A DNA stretch of 64,000 bases from Callorhinus ursinus (GCF_003265705.1 NW_020312935.1:5134386-5198385), one strand, 5' to 3'; positions 1 through 12,539 are shown, counted from the stretch's first letter. Notes: generated from the sequence alone by a model not told the origin. Numbers and translations: made by a program.

Positions 1-59
1 TGCAGCTGGAAGCATCTGGTTAAAACAAGTCAGGCCCCATCATTCTTCTGCCCAAAGCC

Positions 60-540
60 CTTAGTGGTTTCCCTTCTCCCCTGAATATGAGCAACCCCCC
101 ACCCCCACCTGCCTTTGTTCACTCTCCGACCTGATCTTTTACTGTCCTCAGCCACTCCGGCCTACTCACTGTTCTTAGAGTAGACCAAGCTGCTCCGGGC
201 CCATGGTCCTCCCCTGGTATCCTGTCTAGGCTGCTCCTCTTCCAGGTAGCCTTACAGCTTGCTCCCCAACCCCATGGTGTCTCTGTTCAAATATCATACT
301 TATCCCTTCCCCTACCACTCTTTATCCCCCTCGCCCTGCTTCACTCTTCTTCTTAGCACCTATTATTACCTGGCATGTTATATACAGTATCTGTTTATTT
401 ATTGACTGCTCTCCTCCTTAGAATGTAAGCTTTACAAAGTCAAGGATTTTTGTTGTTGTTGTTGTTCTCTGTTGTAGCCTCAATGTCTAGAAGAGTGCCA
501 GCACATGTCAGGTGCTCAGTAACTATTTGTTGAATGAATT
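60..540 (+). repeat. L2 LINE remnant
   Basis: Ends with agtgccagcacatgtcaggt, gctcagtaactatttgttga and atgaatt, the L2 3' end; preceding C/T-rich text with short-range similarity to L2. Confidence 0.6.
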
Positions 541-713
541 ACTAAAAGGTTCAAAGATACAGTCCTGATATAAATTTCAGGAATTAAAGAAAGAGAAGAC
601 GGGGAAGGAGTAATAGAAATGCTTAAGAAATCCTTAATCATTTTTCATCTGAGTTTACCAATCTCCCATTTTAATTTGATATTCATGCAGGCAAAGTCTA
701 CATACTATTTCCT

Positions 714-909
714 TAAAAAAAAAAAAAGATTTATTTATTTATTTGAGAGAGAGGGAAGAGGGGCAGAGGGAGAGAGAGAATCCTGAAGCAGACTCCCTGC
801 TGAGTGCAGAGCCGGATGTACGCTGGGCTGGATCCCAGGACCCCAAGATCATGATCTGAGCTGGTAACAAGAGTCGGCTGATTAACCAACTGAGCCATCC
901 AGGTGCACC
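714..909 (-). mobile_element. CAN SINE
   Basis: Reverse-oriented element: gatttatttatttatttgag at the tail side and ...gagccatccaggtgcacc at the head. Diverged. Confidence 0.9.
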
Positions 910-2236
910 TATTTTCTATGTTATAGGTTGTGATTCCATTCTCTTATTTAAATCAGATATACACAAAGGCAGTGCACCTGCTGAGGACTGCACCTGCCTG
1001 CCTCTTTTTTGCCTTCTCCACCCCTGTCTTTTCATTGCTTCCAAAAAGCCTGGGAAGTCCCTGCATATGGTCCTAAAGCACATCTTCCTTTATGTGGCCT
1101 CCAATTTTACACAAGCAGAAGCTCTTCTCTTCAGGAAGTTTCAGGCTGTGGCAGAACCTGAATTAGACAGTTTCCCTGCTGGCACAATATGACGGTGCAT
1201 TTGTTGTTAGCTCTATTATGCAAAATGACAGGGAAGTTCTTGGAGGTCCAAGGTGGCGTTAAAGATATTTTAGCATAGGGGAAAATGTCTGTGGCTAAGA
1301 GAAAGATAAATTGCTTACGAAGGGAGAGAAAGGAAACAGCTTCCAAATCTTCCAAAGAATGCAAAGCAGAAGTGAACTGGTAGCTGGTAACTGCAGTTCT
1401 GGCAGCCACTGTATCACTGATAAAAAGGCCTGGTATACATCATAGATCTATGGCAATCATAACTACTTTTCATCAGAAGTTCCCCAAGTCAGAAATCTGG
1501 TAAATTTGTTTCCTTTTAGGAATACAGTTGTGACTTTATAATGGAAATCGGTGGGAAAATGGGATTTGGTTTATAAAACTTTGATCTATATCTAGCTTTT
1601 CTGAAAAACATTTATTTCTAAGTCCCTCCTACTGTCGCTTATGCCTATTTTCTCTCATTAATCTTTAGCAGAAAATAGTTATTTCCTTCTCACAATATAT
1701 CCTGCTATATACTTCAAAACCAAACGAGCTCTTGATTTCCTTTCTGTAGCAGACATACATTTTGGTGGCACACAGCATCTACTCTGTCTTCTGCGAGCAA
1801 AACCTTGTGGTCCTTTGGGAACTATTCCTTTCCTATCCTTAGTCTCTGTGGTTTGAGTGGAGCTAACTACCCACTTTCTCTCCCTCCATGTGTAAACTCA
1901 GATCCCAGGCAGGCCAGTTAGGACATTCCATCCCATGCCCACACAACGATGGGCTCAGGACTGGGCAACGAGACTCAATTCTGGAGCCCACACTGGAACT
2001 ACTGGGAAAGATAAGCTCTTTTCCCCTGCCCCCGCTGTTGAAGTTATTAGCCTGGCGCTGCCTGTGGCCATTATGTGGAGAAAACACACCCAAAAATAAA
2101 GCCAACACAGAAGAGGGTCAAGCCAAGAGAGGGAAGGAGAAAAGAGACATGATGTCACGCTTTGAGCCTCTGGATCCAACAGTATTTCCATCCACTAGAT
2201 TCTGTGCATACAAAAATCAATAAATATCCTTTTATG

Positions 2237-2436
2237 GGGCACCTGGGTGGCTCAGTCAGTTAAGCGGCTGCCTTTGGCTCAGGTCATGATCCCAGGGTCC
2301 TGGGAGCGAGTCCCGCATCAGGCTCCCTGCTCAGCGGGGAGCCTGCTTCTCCCTCTGCCTGCCTCTCTGCCTACTAATGTTTCTATCTCTCTGTCAAATA
2401 AATAAATAAAATCTTGAAATAAATAAATAAATAAAT
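2237..2436 (+). mobile_element. CAN SINE, 15-bp TSD
   Basis: Head gggcacctgggtggctcag, tail of AAAT repeats. TSD aaatatccttttatg (2222-2236) and aaatatctttttatg (2437-2451), one mismatch. Confidence 0.95.
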
Positions 2437-3582
2437 AAATATCTTTTTATGTGCATGGCAGTTTTGATTTTTTTCATCCAAAGGAATCCTAACACATCCT
2501 TCTTCAGGTTAAAAAACATTTTTGAAATTTTTATTTATTTACTTACTTACGTACTTTTCCTATAATGCCTAACTTTTAATTCCACTAGGGAGCTTTAAAT
2601 TCTTCCACTCTTGCATTAAAAGGTTGCCAATAGCAAAGCCCAGTTTCCTTGCTTCCCACAGTCCCATGTTAGCAGTTGTTTATCTTCTTGATTGCCTTTT
2701 CCCCAAACTGCTGCCAAATGGTCCTCTGACTGTTTGAGTTTTACCTTCTAGGATACAGCTGCTACCTACGAGTTTATAAATCCCTAGAGGACAAGGGCAG
2801 CTCCCTCCTTACTCTTACAGCAAGCAGCTGTGAGACTGCTTACATGATGGTTAAGACTACATGACAATTAAAGAGATGAAATTCTGTGTGGCTGCTTTTG
2901 TTTCTTATTTGAAAAACTCTCTGAATTTTGACAACTGAGGAAGCACAGCCGTAACCTTCACATGACCCTTGGTCCCTCGCACTCGATAATTCCTTTGTAA
3001 TTTAAAAATGGGGTAATTTCTGGGTCAGCACAGGCTTCAAGGAAACACAACACATCAATCCCTTTGGCAAAAAGAACCAAATGACCGTGTGAGAAATACC
3101 TGCTCCTGCTCTGATTGCAGGAAAATGACTACGTATTTCAAGATGTGGCCTAACAGATAAATTACACAGAAGATAAAGGTGAACCTAAAATGGCCAGGGT
3201 TCATGAAAACATTCTGATCTGTATTTTCAGGCAAAACATAGGATATAGGCAAATTAACTCAAGTGAAAAAATATTAATGAAAGTACATTATGCAACAAAA
3301 CAGAGACAGACAACTTTGTAAAGCCACCATTTATCTCCCCAAAAGACTTTCCTTGCAAAGCCGGAAATGTATTCTAATCCCAACAGTGTTGACTTCAAGA
3401 CGATTCCTCAGCAAGGTGTTCAGTGATTCTGCAGACCTCCAGCAGTAAAAGGAGCCTAGGTATAGTCTTACCTTATACAACACTCTTGCATTGTAGGATA
3501 GTTTAACTCTAAATGTCTTTGCTGACTGGCTCTATCCTAAGAACCTGCTAAGCCAATCTTCACTTTAAAACTAACCTGCCTC

Positions 3583-3760
3583 GGGGCGCCTGGCTGGCTC
3601 AGTTGGTTAAGCGACTGCCTTTGGCTCAGGTCATGATCCTGGAGTCCTGGGATCGAGTCCCGCATCGGGCTCCCTGCTCGGCAGGGAGTCTGCTTCTCCC
3701 TCTGACCCTCTCTCTCTCTCATTCTCTCTCTCAAATAAATAAATAAAATCTTAAAAAAAA
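3583..3760 (+). mobile_element. CAN SINE, perfect 16-bp TSD
   Basis: Head gggcgcctggctggctcag. Perfect TSD aaaactaacctgcctc at 3567-3582 and 3761-3776. Low divergence and intact TSD suggest a recent insertion. Confidence 0.97.
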
Positions 3761-3879
3761 AAAACTAACCTGCCTCATTCTCCTGGGCACATAACAACCT
3801 ACCTCCCAAAATACCCACATCAACCTGGAAAACCACCTACTCCCTCAAACTTCTCAGGTATTTCTGCTGACAAAACTGT

Positions 3880-4175
3880 AAGATACACAAAACATATTGT
3901 ATGATTCCATTTACATGAAATGCCCAGAATAGGCAAATCAGAATAGACAGAAAGTAGATTTAGTGGTTACCTAGGGCTGCAGGAGGTAGGGGGAAATAGG
4001 GAGTGACTGCTAATAGAAGTGAAGTTTCTTTCTGGAGCAATAAAAACCTTCCAAAATTGATTGTGGTAATGGGTACACACTCTGAATATACTAAAAGCAC
4101 TGAATTGTACACTTTAAATGAGTGAATTGTATGGTATATGAATTATATCCCAAAATGTTATTATTAAAAGAAACT
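3880..4175 (+). mobile_element. Old L1M 3' UTR fragment
   Basis: Contains the common old-L1 end: aatatactaaaagcactgaa, ttgtacactttaaatgagtg and gtatggtatatgaattatat. Confidence 0.75.
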
Positions 4176-4469
4176 ATAAAAGCTATTTCATATCTACCCG
4201 TTTAGGTTTCTAGAATAGAAGAAAAAGGGAGAAAATAACATAGCTCATCTTAAATATAAAGGGAAATCCAGGTCCAGAAGCAAAATGTCAGCTTCTTTTT
4301 GTATTCAAATCTATTTTGGTTGCCCCTGTAGGGTGAAGGTGGACAGAGGGAGAAAAGGATTTGTTATCTGAATGGGAAAAAAAAAGTCAAGTATTTCACA
4401 TTTCACAGAACCTCTCTAACATGTGTAAGAAAATATATTACGTCTAAAATTCTAAGTTCTGTGTTAAGC

Positions 4470-4960
4470 CAGAAACTCTACTCTAGGCATTTGTCCTAAC
4501 AGATATACTAGCACAAATAGAAAATTACTTATGTACAAAATCATCACTGTAGTACTATTGATAAAGAAAAGACTGGAAACAAATTAAATATTCATCAATA
4601 GAGAACTGATTAAGTTGTGGTCACTCATATAAGGGGATACAATGCATCCATAAAAAAATAAAGCTTTTTAAGAACTGTTATGGAATAAATTCTAAGATCT
4701 ACTGTTAGGTATAAAGCAAAGCACAAAACCATGTGTATAGAATTCAACCATTTCTGTACAAAAGGGAAATATACACTCATAAAATATTTCTGGAAGGATA
4801 CACAAGAAACTCCTGATATTGGTTGTTTCTGGGGAGGGAAACGGGGAAAGATATGAGAGAAGAAAGTTTTTATTCTGTATCTTTTTGTACCTTTTGAACT
4901 TTGAACCATGTGATGTATTATCTATCAAATATAAATTTTACAAATAAAAGTTAAAAAAGT
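4470..4960 (+). mobile_element. Old L1 fragment (ORF2 end / 3' UTR)
   Basis: AT-rich L1-like text: a 'gcattatt...ataaagaaaagactggaaac' type region followed by 'caatagagaactgattaagt' and a 3' end with tttttgtaccttttgaac. Confidence 0.6.
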
Positions 4961-5479
4961 CTGTGATAAGGGACATGGTCTTTTAAAATAGACCAGCCTC
5001 TTTTAGAGACAAGAGTGTAAAAAGAATGTGCAATCAAGTGTTGTAGAATGACCACAAACGTTTGTATTCTCTTCCTCCTGAAATCCTACTAAGTGACAAA
5101 AAAGGCATAAACCCATAAACAAGAATAAAGAGAATGGGATAGGTGTCAAAAGCTGAGTCTGGGTAAATAGAACGAAGATGGAACATTGTAATGACATATA
5201 TTCAATACAGCTGTTAAATCATTTGGAAGAAATTAGCAATAATTACATAGAAAACTAAACAAATGGATAAGGAAGACTGAACTAGGCTCAGCAATGAACA
5301 ATACCCAAAGAGTCAACAGTAAATACAGCCCAAAGATGTAGTCAAAAATCGTGATGTGCAAATGGCAGGAGGGGAGGGACATGCGTGTGCATGTGCGGTG
5401 TGCATGTGTGTGTACATGTGTGCATGCGTTAAATCCTCATCCAACATATGGAAAATGAGTAGATAATCAAGAGAAATAT

Positions 5480-5586
5480 GGGATGCCTGGCTGGCTCAGT
5501 CAGTGGAGCATGTGACTCTTGATCTCAGGGTTGTAGGTTCGAGCCCCATGTTGGTGTAGAGATTACTTAAAAATAAAATCTTTAAA
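5480..5586 (+). mobile_element. Short, older CAN SINE type
   Basis: tRNA-like head with B-box-like ggttcgagcccc, then gtagagattacttaaaaataaaatctt without the CT-rich middle: the short, older subfamily form. Confidence 0.88.
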
Positions 5587-5600
5587 AGAAAAATAAAAGA

Positions 5601-5800
5601 GGGCCGCCTGGGTGGCTCAGTCGTTAAGCATCTGCCTTCTGCTCAGGTCGTGATCCCAGGGTCCTGGGATTGAGCCCCGCATGGGGCTCCCTGCTCCACG
5701 GGAAGCCTGCTTCTCCCTCCCTCTCCCACACCCCCTGCTCGTGTTCCCTCTCTCGCTGGGTCTCTTTCTGTCAAATAAATAAATAAAACCTTAAAAAAAA
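5601..5800 (+). mobile_element. CAN SINE
   Basis: Full-length form from gggccgcctgggtggctcag to aataaaaccttaaaaaaaa. It follows 14 bp after the short SINE, so it probably inserted into that element's A-rich tail. Confidence 0.94.
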
Positions 5801-6607
5801 TGTGTGAGCATTTTATTTACAAACGGGAAGGTAATCACTAAAAGAAACTACTTAAAAAGGGGTGGAAAAGGAATGGTTATCTTTGGGGACTGGAACTGTG
5901 AGGGGGAAGCAGCAGGGTAGGAGATAAGCTTTTTGACTCGTTACAAACTAGGTTCAAAGTAATTAATAAAAGTAAGTTTATTTTAAAAACTAGAAAGAAT
6001 ATAAAAAGCATATTAACCTAGAGAGGAAGCCCAGTGAAAGAACAATAATGGGCAAGAGAAGAGGTCGGGCACAGGAGAACTTTCCTTTTACAAAAAGGAC
6101 GACGAAAAGATCCTCACCGACCTGGGCCCGTCCGCTCTCGCAGCTCTCTGACAGAAAGATACGAAAGGATAAAACCTGAGGAGGAGGAAAAGAAAATACC
6201 CTTAGCAGGGTACTTCAGCTGTTACTTTTGAGATCTTTCATTATGATGAAAGCCAACAATAATTTCAGCTCCAAGAATCGAGGAAGTTGCACAAACTGGG
6301 GAAGTTGGTTATTAAATCAAGGAAGTGTGGGGAATTCAACTGGATGGCTGGTCTGTCTTTGTAATTAGAGTAAATGACAACGTCTAGATGCCAATTCAAT
6401 GTTAAGTTTCTCTACAGCTCCAAAGCTGTGCTAAGTGTGGACAAGCCCCAACAAATTTATAAAGATTCAATATGACTGAGTGTTACCCAGGCCTGAAGAA
6501 AAAACAGGGTTAGACTAATAAACTATCACGGTTAACAGCTAAAGATTTGTGAGAACCATACCTAGAGTCTATCTCTTTAAGTCCGGATCTAAATATTAAC
6601 ATTCGAA

Positions 6608-6792
6608 GGGCAGCTGGGTGGTGCAGTCAGTTAAGCGTCCGGCTCAGGTCGTGATCTCACGGTCATGAGATCGAGCCCCACGTCGGGCTCAGGGCAGGGT
6701 CTGGTTAAGATTCTCCCTCTATCCCTACATCACCCTGTGCTCTTGCTCTCTCTCTCTCTCTCTCAAATAAATAAATACATCTTTAAATAATA
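6608..6792 (+). mobile_element. CAN SINE, diverged
   Basis: Head gggcagctgggtggtgcag and tail caaataaataaatacatctt. An imperfect TSD near aacattcgaa / aacacattcaaa. Confidence 0.9.
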
Positions 6793-6999
6793 ATAACACA
6801 TTCAAACACTAAAATAATGCCAATGTATTTTGCTTGTTTTCTACTTCCCATTTTGGAGGGAAAATGTTCAAAGGAGTGCATCTATATTGGCTCATAGTTA
6901 GCTATACTTGCTGGAAGCCATTTGGATCACAAAATATTATTACAATAAACAAACATCTATTAGCAAAGACAGATTCCAAATATATACTGAAGATTTTCA

Positions 7000-7180
7000 A
7001 CATGCCAGGCCATTCTAAGCACTTTTACATGCATTCGTCCATTTAATGCTCCCAACAATCCTTGGAAGTAGATATTATTATTATTCTTAATTTTATGAAG
7101 GGAGAAGTTGAGGAACAGATGGGTGAAAAATGTGACCCAAGATATTTGGCACTTGGCAGAGCAGAATTGCAAACCTGCAC
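7000..7180 (-). repeat. MIR remnant
   Basis: Reverse MIR pattern: taagcacttttacatgcatt, then a tagatattattattattctt core and gaagttgaggaacagatggg. Confidence 0.5.
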
Positions 7181-8042
7181 TGCTGCCAGGGAGAAAGTAA
7201 CTGCTGGAATAATACTAGCTTTGAAAATCCTAACCCCAAAGGTAGCGAACTTTACATTTTCAAGTATATGCTCTCAGCCTTACGTTTTACTGAACTCCGA
7301 GGTCAGAGGAAGAAGAGGCACTCCGCACACTGCATCCCATAAGAGAAAGGCCTGAATTCTCTAGACTATAGTTTGTCTAGTGGGGCTTCATAGGGACTGC
7401 TTCATTTCTACTTGGTATCTTTATTTAGCCTGTCACAAAGGGAGGTGAGTGATGTTAATGAAAGTCACAAATGATTCTAACTTGAGACGCTGCTGACATT
7501 AGTGGTAACAGAGAAGCCATACAAAAGGAAATTGAGAACTTGGATTTTCAGGAGTTCCAGTTTTTAACCAGTGATCCTCAAACACCTCCACTCTACTTGA
7601 CACTGCAAGCCCCCTAAATCTCGTATTCTACGAGATAATAACAAATAAATAAATAAACAAAATTCAAAACAGCCCCCAAAAGCTTAGAGTCCACCTTGTC
7701 AGGGCTGCCTCTATCAAACACCTGTGGGCGACAGAGAGGGAGGGGTAAGGCAGAGAGCTGAGGAAAACGGAGCCTCAAGGACGCCACCACCATCAAGGGT
7801 TCTGTTGTATGTGCAGAAATTCGAACAAAGCTGCCTGCATACTGGCTGAAGGCAGAAGTGAGGAAGGAAGGACAGGAAAACAACAATTACCGCTGCTTTC
7901 AGGGTAATCACTGCCCTACGCATTCTGACAAACCCACATTTCAGCTGTTCCAGGGTGAAAACTAAAGCAGCAGGATGTCATTCATTTAATTCTCTTTATG
8001 TAGCTTTCCAAGAATAAAAAAGGACATTAACATTCTCTTTAT

Positions 8043-8238
8043 TTTTTTTTAAAGATTTTGTTTATTTATTTGAAAGAGAGAGAGTGCGAGAGAGAGCATA
8101 AGCAGCGGGAGCAGCAGTGGGAGAGGGAGAAGCAGGCTCCCCGCCGAGCAGGGAGCTCGATGCAGGACTCGATCCCAGGACCCTGGGAACATGGCCCAAG
8201 CCGAAGGCAGACGCTTAACCAAGCCACCCAGGCGCCCC
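8043..8238 (-). mobile_element. CAN SINE, perfect 14-bp TSD
   Basis: Reverse element ending ccaccaggcgcccc-like head. Perfect TSD aacattctctttat at 8029-8042 and 8239-8252. Confidence 0.96.
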
Positions 8239-9159
8239 AACATTCTCTTTATGATATCAAAACATTTACTGGTAAAAAGAAAAAAGGGACTTCCGATTTC
8301 CCATAAAATATTGAGTGGTTCTCTTTTAGCTGAATCTTGGTAAGAAAATAAAACTCTTTACACCTCTTAACACCCAAGATGGGTGGTCCTAGTAGCAGAA
8401 ATACTAACTAAACTGCAGACTCATTTTTTCCGAAGTTTTCTACTGGCATTTCACCTCAAGCATACTCGAAGAGAAGTTGCAGAATCAGCAGAGCTGACTG
8501 ATGCGTCAGGCTCTCACTCGTTTGAGGGAGCCAAAGGCTCCCCAGGGAGTTGTCACCTGGCCTGCAGCTCCAACAAGACAGGGCTGATCTTTCACGTTCT
8601 CTGGTGTCTCAGGGCTAGGAGACTTGCTCTGTGCTTTGAGCACCAAGCAGTGACACAGGCAAGACACAAATGCTAATGAAATGCTCCTTTTTTCCTGCAT
8701 TAAGCCTAGCACAAGTCCTGATGAGAGGATTAGGCAAGTCTCTGTGATAGGCATTCCAGGCTAGGACTTGCTTAGAAAGTGTTGTCAAATCAGTAACCGT
8801 GACGTGTAGGACTTAAACTGTAGTTTCACATGGAAACCAGGCAGAGCTACTATAAATTTCACCCAAAGAGCCCCTTCTCCTCTGATAAAGGCACATATAC
8901 AAACACTCCGCCTATAAACCTTTTCATGGACCCTCTAGAAGTCCACACAGCCCTCAGGTTAAAATCCCTGTGCTAAGTAAGGCACCCATAAATAGAGGGG
9001 AAAGGAGAAACCATTAAAAATTTGCTTGCACAATGAAAAGAACTTGACTTTTTTTTCCCCTGGTGGTATAAATAATACATGGTCACGGTAAAAGATGCAA
9101 ATACTAGTGAAAAGCAAAAGAAGAAAGTAAAATAAAAATCACCTTTGGAAGGGATAGGA

Positions 9160-9330
9160 GCATTCGGGAGTGAAGGGGAGAGAATCTTTAAGATAATGAA
9201 GATATTGTAAAATTGATTGTGGTGATAGATGCACAACTCTGTGAATATACTAACAGCTACTGTATTTTACATTTAAAAAGGGCATATTGTATGGTATATG
9301 AATTATATCCCAGTTAAGCAGTTTTTTTTT
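9160..9330 (+). mobile_element. Old L1M 3' UTR fragment
   Basis: Contains ttgattgtggtgatagatgc, acaactctgtgaatatacta and gtatggtatatgaattatat, homologous to the fragment at 3.9-4.2 kb. Confidence 0.75.
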
Positions 9331-9478
9331 TAAAAATCACCTGAAATCAACACATTTTAGTGCCCTCTCATTCGTACACCATTCCTTGAATCACACACTC
9401 TCTCTCTCTCTCACACACACACAGTTTTTATTGTGGACAACTTTGTTTTAACAGCTTTCTTTTTTAAGGGAGGATGGA

Positions 9479-9642
9479 GGGGCGCCTGGGTGCTTACTCG
9501 GTTAAGTGGATGCCTTCAGCTCAGGTTATGATCTCAGGGTCCTGGGATCAAATTGGAGTCTGTTTCTCCCTCTCCCTCTGCTTGTCTCTCCCTCACTTGT
9601 GCGCTCTCTCTTTCTCTTTCTGAAATAAATATTTTTTAAAAA
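9479..9642 (+). mobile_element. CAN SINE, internally deleted
   Basis: Head gggcgcctgggtgcttactc. The stretch between gggatcaaattggag and the CT-rich part is shortened compared with full-length copies here. Confidence 0.88.
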
Positions 9643-9783
9643 GGGGGGGAGGATGGGCGGAATTTATTGCCTCAGATGGCACCCCTTTTACACTAGACAA
9701 TTTGAGGTGGTCCAATGATAACACTGAACACTTTAATAGTAACATTATAAGTAATAACAATAAGGATGATAGAAAGAGAAGGG

Positions 9784-10000
9784 GGGCGCCTGGGGGGCTC
9801 AGTCGTTAAGTGTCTGCCTTCAGCTCAGGTCATGATCCCAGGGTCCTGGGATCGAGCCCCGCATCGGGCTCCCTGCTCAACGGGAAGCCTGCTTCTCCCT
9901 CTCCCACTCCCCCTGCTTGTGTTCCCTCTCTTGCTGTGTCTCTCTCTGTCAAATAAATAAAATCTTAAAAAAAAAAAAAAAGGAAAAAAGTTAAAAAAAA
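9784..10000 (+). mobile_element. CAN SINE with 11-bp TSD
   Basis: Full-length element with long A-rich tail. TSD aaagagaaggg at 9773-9783 and 10001-10011. Confidence 0.94.
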
Positions 10001-10050
10001 AAAGAGAAGGGATTTCTTTCAAATTTTACTTCAGTTAAAAAGACGGAGAT

Positions 10051-10160
10051 GGAGGCGCCTGGCTGGCTCAGTCAGTGAAGGACATGATTCTTGATCTCAG
10101 GGTCATGAGTTCGAGCCCCACATGGGTGTAGAGATTACTTTTTTTAAAAAAGGGGGTGGA
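10051..10160 (+). mobile_element. Short, older CAN SINE type
   Basis: Head aggcgcctggctggctcag, then gagttcgagcccc and gtagagattactttttt, with no CT-rich middle. Confidence 0.87.
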
Positions 10161-10827
10161 GGAGTAAAAAAAAACCCAAATCAGTTACATAAGAATATAC
10201 AGAAGTACTTTGTAGCTAGGGCATAAATCATAATGTTTGGAAAACATCTTTAAGTAAAGGCAATGGAAAAAATTCTCTCATGCATTCACCCATTAATAGA
10301 GTATGTATTATGTGTCAGATACTGTTACTAAGTGATACAAATATAATAGGACAGTGTCTGTCTAGAGAAAGAGACAAATTAGCCAATGATTACAAGACAG
10401 TGTGGTTGATACTGCAAGTTGGGAATAATGACAACATAGGGAGAGAGGAGTCAAAAAAGGGGGGTGGGGTGGGGGTGGGGCTTCCTGGAGAAGGGACATG
10501 TGAGCCCTGCTGCGAAAGGCACTAGGTTCTGCAACTGTGAGCTATGCCCAGGCGCAAGAGCTAATGGCACAATTATTCAGTGTGGAAAAAGTTCCATAGA
10601 CCTTTTAGACAGAACGATGCTAGGCACCCACCTCCTACTTACACTTTTAGGGTGGATTCCCCAAAGAGAAATAATTGGCTCCAAGGGCATAAACATTTTC
10701 AAAGCTACATTCCAAAAATGTCCCCATTAGTTTTCCTACCAAGAGTGATCAAGTGTGCCTCGGCCAGCACTGGGTATTCTCATTTAAAAAACAAAACAAC
10801 ACTGTGTTTTTGAAATGTCACAAAAAG

Positions 10828-11021
10828 GGGTGCCTGGGTGGCTCAGTCGATTGTCTGCCTTCGGCTCAGGTCGTGCTCTCAGGGTCGTGGGATCGAGCCC
10901 CGTATCGGGCTCCATGCTCAGCGGGAAGCCTGCTTTCTCCCTCTCCCCCTCCCCCTACTTGTGTTTCCTCTCTCCTGTCTCTCTCTCTCTGTCAAATAAA
11001 TAAATAAAATCGTAAAAAAAT
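10828..11021 (+). mobile_element. CAN SINE, perfect 15-bp TSD
   Basis: Perfect TSD aaatgtcacaaaaag at 10813-10827 and 11022-11036; element closely matches the local consensus. Confidence 0.97.
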
Positions 11022-11229
11022 AAATGTCACAAAAAGTTACATTTATTATTTTAATCTACCTTTCTTCGCTTATTAAAAAAATATTTTACCAAAATTTTAT
11101 TACTTTTATTCCTCTACCATGAATTGCCTATTTATTTTTATCCATTTATATACTGGATATTTTTATCAACCTCTATAGGCTCTTTATGTAGTTAAGGCAT
11201 TAACTGTTTACTTGTCCCTTTTGTAAAAA

Positions 11230-11511
11230 ACACAGGTTTAAAGAGATAGAATTCCCATGCCATAAAATTCACCATTTTAATGTGTACAATTCAGTAATCT
11301 TTACTATATTTGTGTAGTTGTGCAAACAACATCACTATTTAATTCCAGGACATTTGTATTACTCCAAAAAGAAACCTCCTACTCATTAGCAGCCATGTCC
11401 GTTCTCCACCCAGACTCCACAGCTCTAGGCGACCTCAAATCTACTTTCTGTCTCTACAGAATGATGCTTGACCTTTCTGCTGCTAATTTTCTGTATTATA
11501 TTCTGCAGTTT
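11230..11511 (-). mobile_element. Old L1M fragment hosting the younger L1 (left part)
   Basis: AT-rich sequence like the reverse complement of an old mammalian L1 3' region (plus strand aaattcaccattttaatgtg and similar). The younger L1 inserted into it, and unassigned AT-rich sequence resumes at 14714. Confidence 0.6.
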
Positions 11512-11819
11512 AATAAGGCTGTTTTTTAATTTTTTTATTAACATAAAATGTATTATTTGTATCAGGGGTACAGGTCTGTGATTCATCAGTCTTACACAAT
11601 TCACAGTGCTCACCATAGCACATACCCTTCCCATTGTCCATCACCCAGCCACCCCATCCCTCCCACCCCCCTCCCCTCCAGCAACCCTCACTTTGTTTCC
11701 TGAGATTAAGAGTCTCTTATGGTTTGTCTCCCTCTCTGGTTTTGTTTTCATGTCTTCCTCTCTTCCCCTATTTGTATTTTGTGCCAATACCATACTGTCT
11801 TGATGATGACAGCTTTGTA

Positions 11820-12332
11820 ATAGAGCTTGAAGTCCAGAATTGTGATGCCACCAGCTTTGCTTTTCTTTTTCAACATTCCTCTGGCTATTTGGGGTCTTTT
11901 CTGGTTCCATACAAATTTTAGGATTATTTGTTCCATTTCTGTGAAAAAAGGTGATGGTATTTTGATAGGGACTGCATTAAATGTATAGATTGCTCTAGGT
12001 ATCATAGACATTTTAACAATATTTGTTGCTCCAATCCATGAGCATGGAACATTTTTCCATTTCTTTCTGTCTTCCTCAATTTCTTTCACGAGTACTCTAT
12101 AATTTTCTGAGTACAGATTCTTCACCTCTTTGGTTAGATTTATTCCTAGGTATCTTATGGTTTTGGGTGCAACTGTAAATGGGATCAACTCCTTAACTTC
12201 TCTTTCTTCTGTCTCACTGTTGGTATATAGAAATGCAACTGATTTCTGTGCATTGATTTTATATCCTGCCACTTTACTGAATTCCTGTATGAGTTCTAGC
12301 AGTTTTGAAGTGGAGTCTTTTGGGTTTTCCAC
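11820..12332 (-). pseudogene. L1 ORF2 fragment: RT C-terminal part
   Basis: The minus strand reads [56 protein letters not shown] and [18 protein letters not shown], the standard order of LINE-1 ORF2 after the FADD motif. It ends at a deletion boundary near 11800. The FADD codons themselves are at 12344-12355 in another frame because one base is missing between them and this block. Confidence 0.92.
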
Positions 12333-12539
12333 ATAAGTATCATATCATCTGCAAAGAGTGAGAGTTTGACTTCTTCTCTGCCAATTCGGATGTCTTTTCT
12401 TTTTGTTGTCTGATTGCTGAGGCTAGGACTTCTAGTAGTATGTTGAACAGCAATGGTGATAGTGGATATCCCTGCCGTGTTCCTGACCTTAGCAGAAAAG
12501 CTCTCAGGTTTTCTCCATTGAGAATGATATTTGCTGTGG

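Noticed and set aside
1888..2223. 111-residue plus-strand open frame
   Set aside because: It overlaps similar-sized frames on the other strand, has no recognisable domain and no splice or promoter context; it lies in an intron of TANGO6.
5480..5560. tRNA-like sequence with B-box ggttcgagcccc
   Set aside because: It is the tRNA-derived head of a CAN SINE, repeated about fifty times here; no copy is followed by a proper tRNA 3' half.
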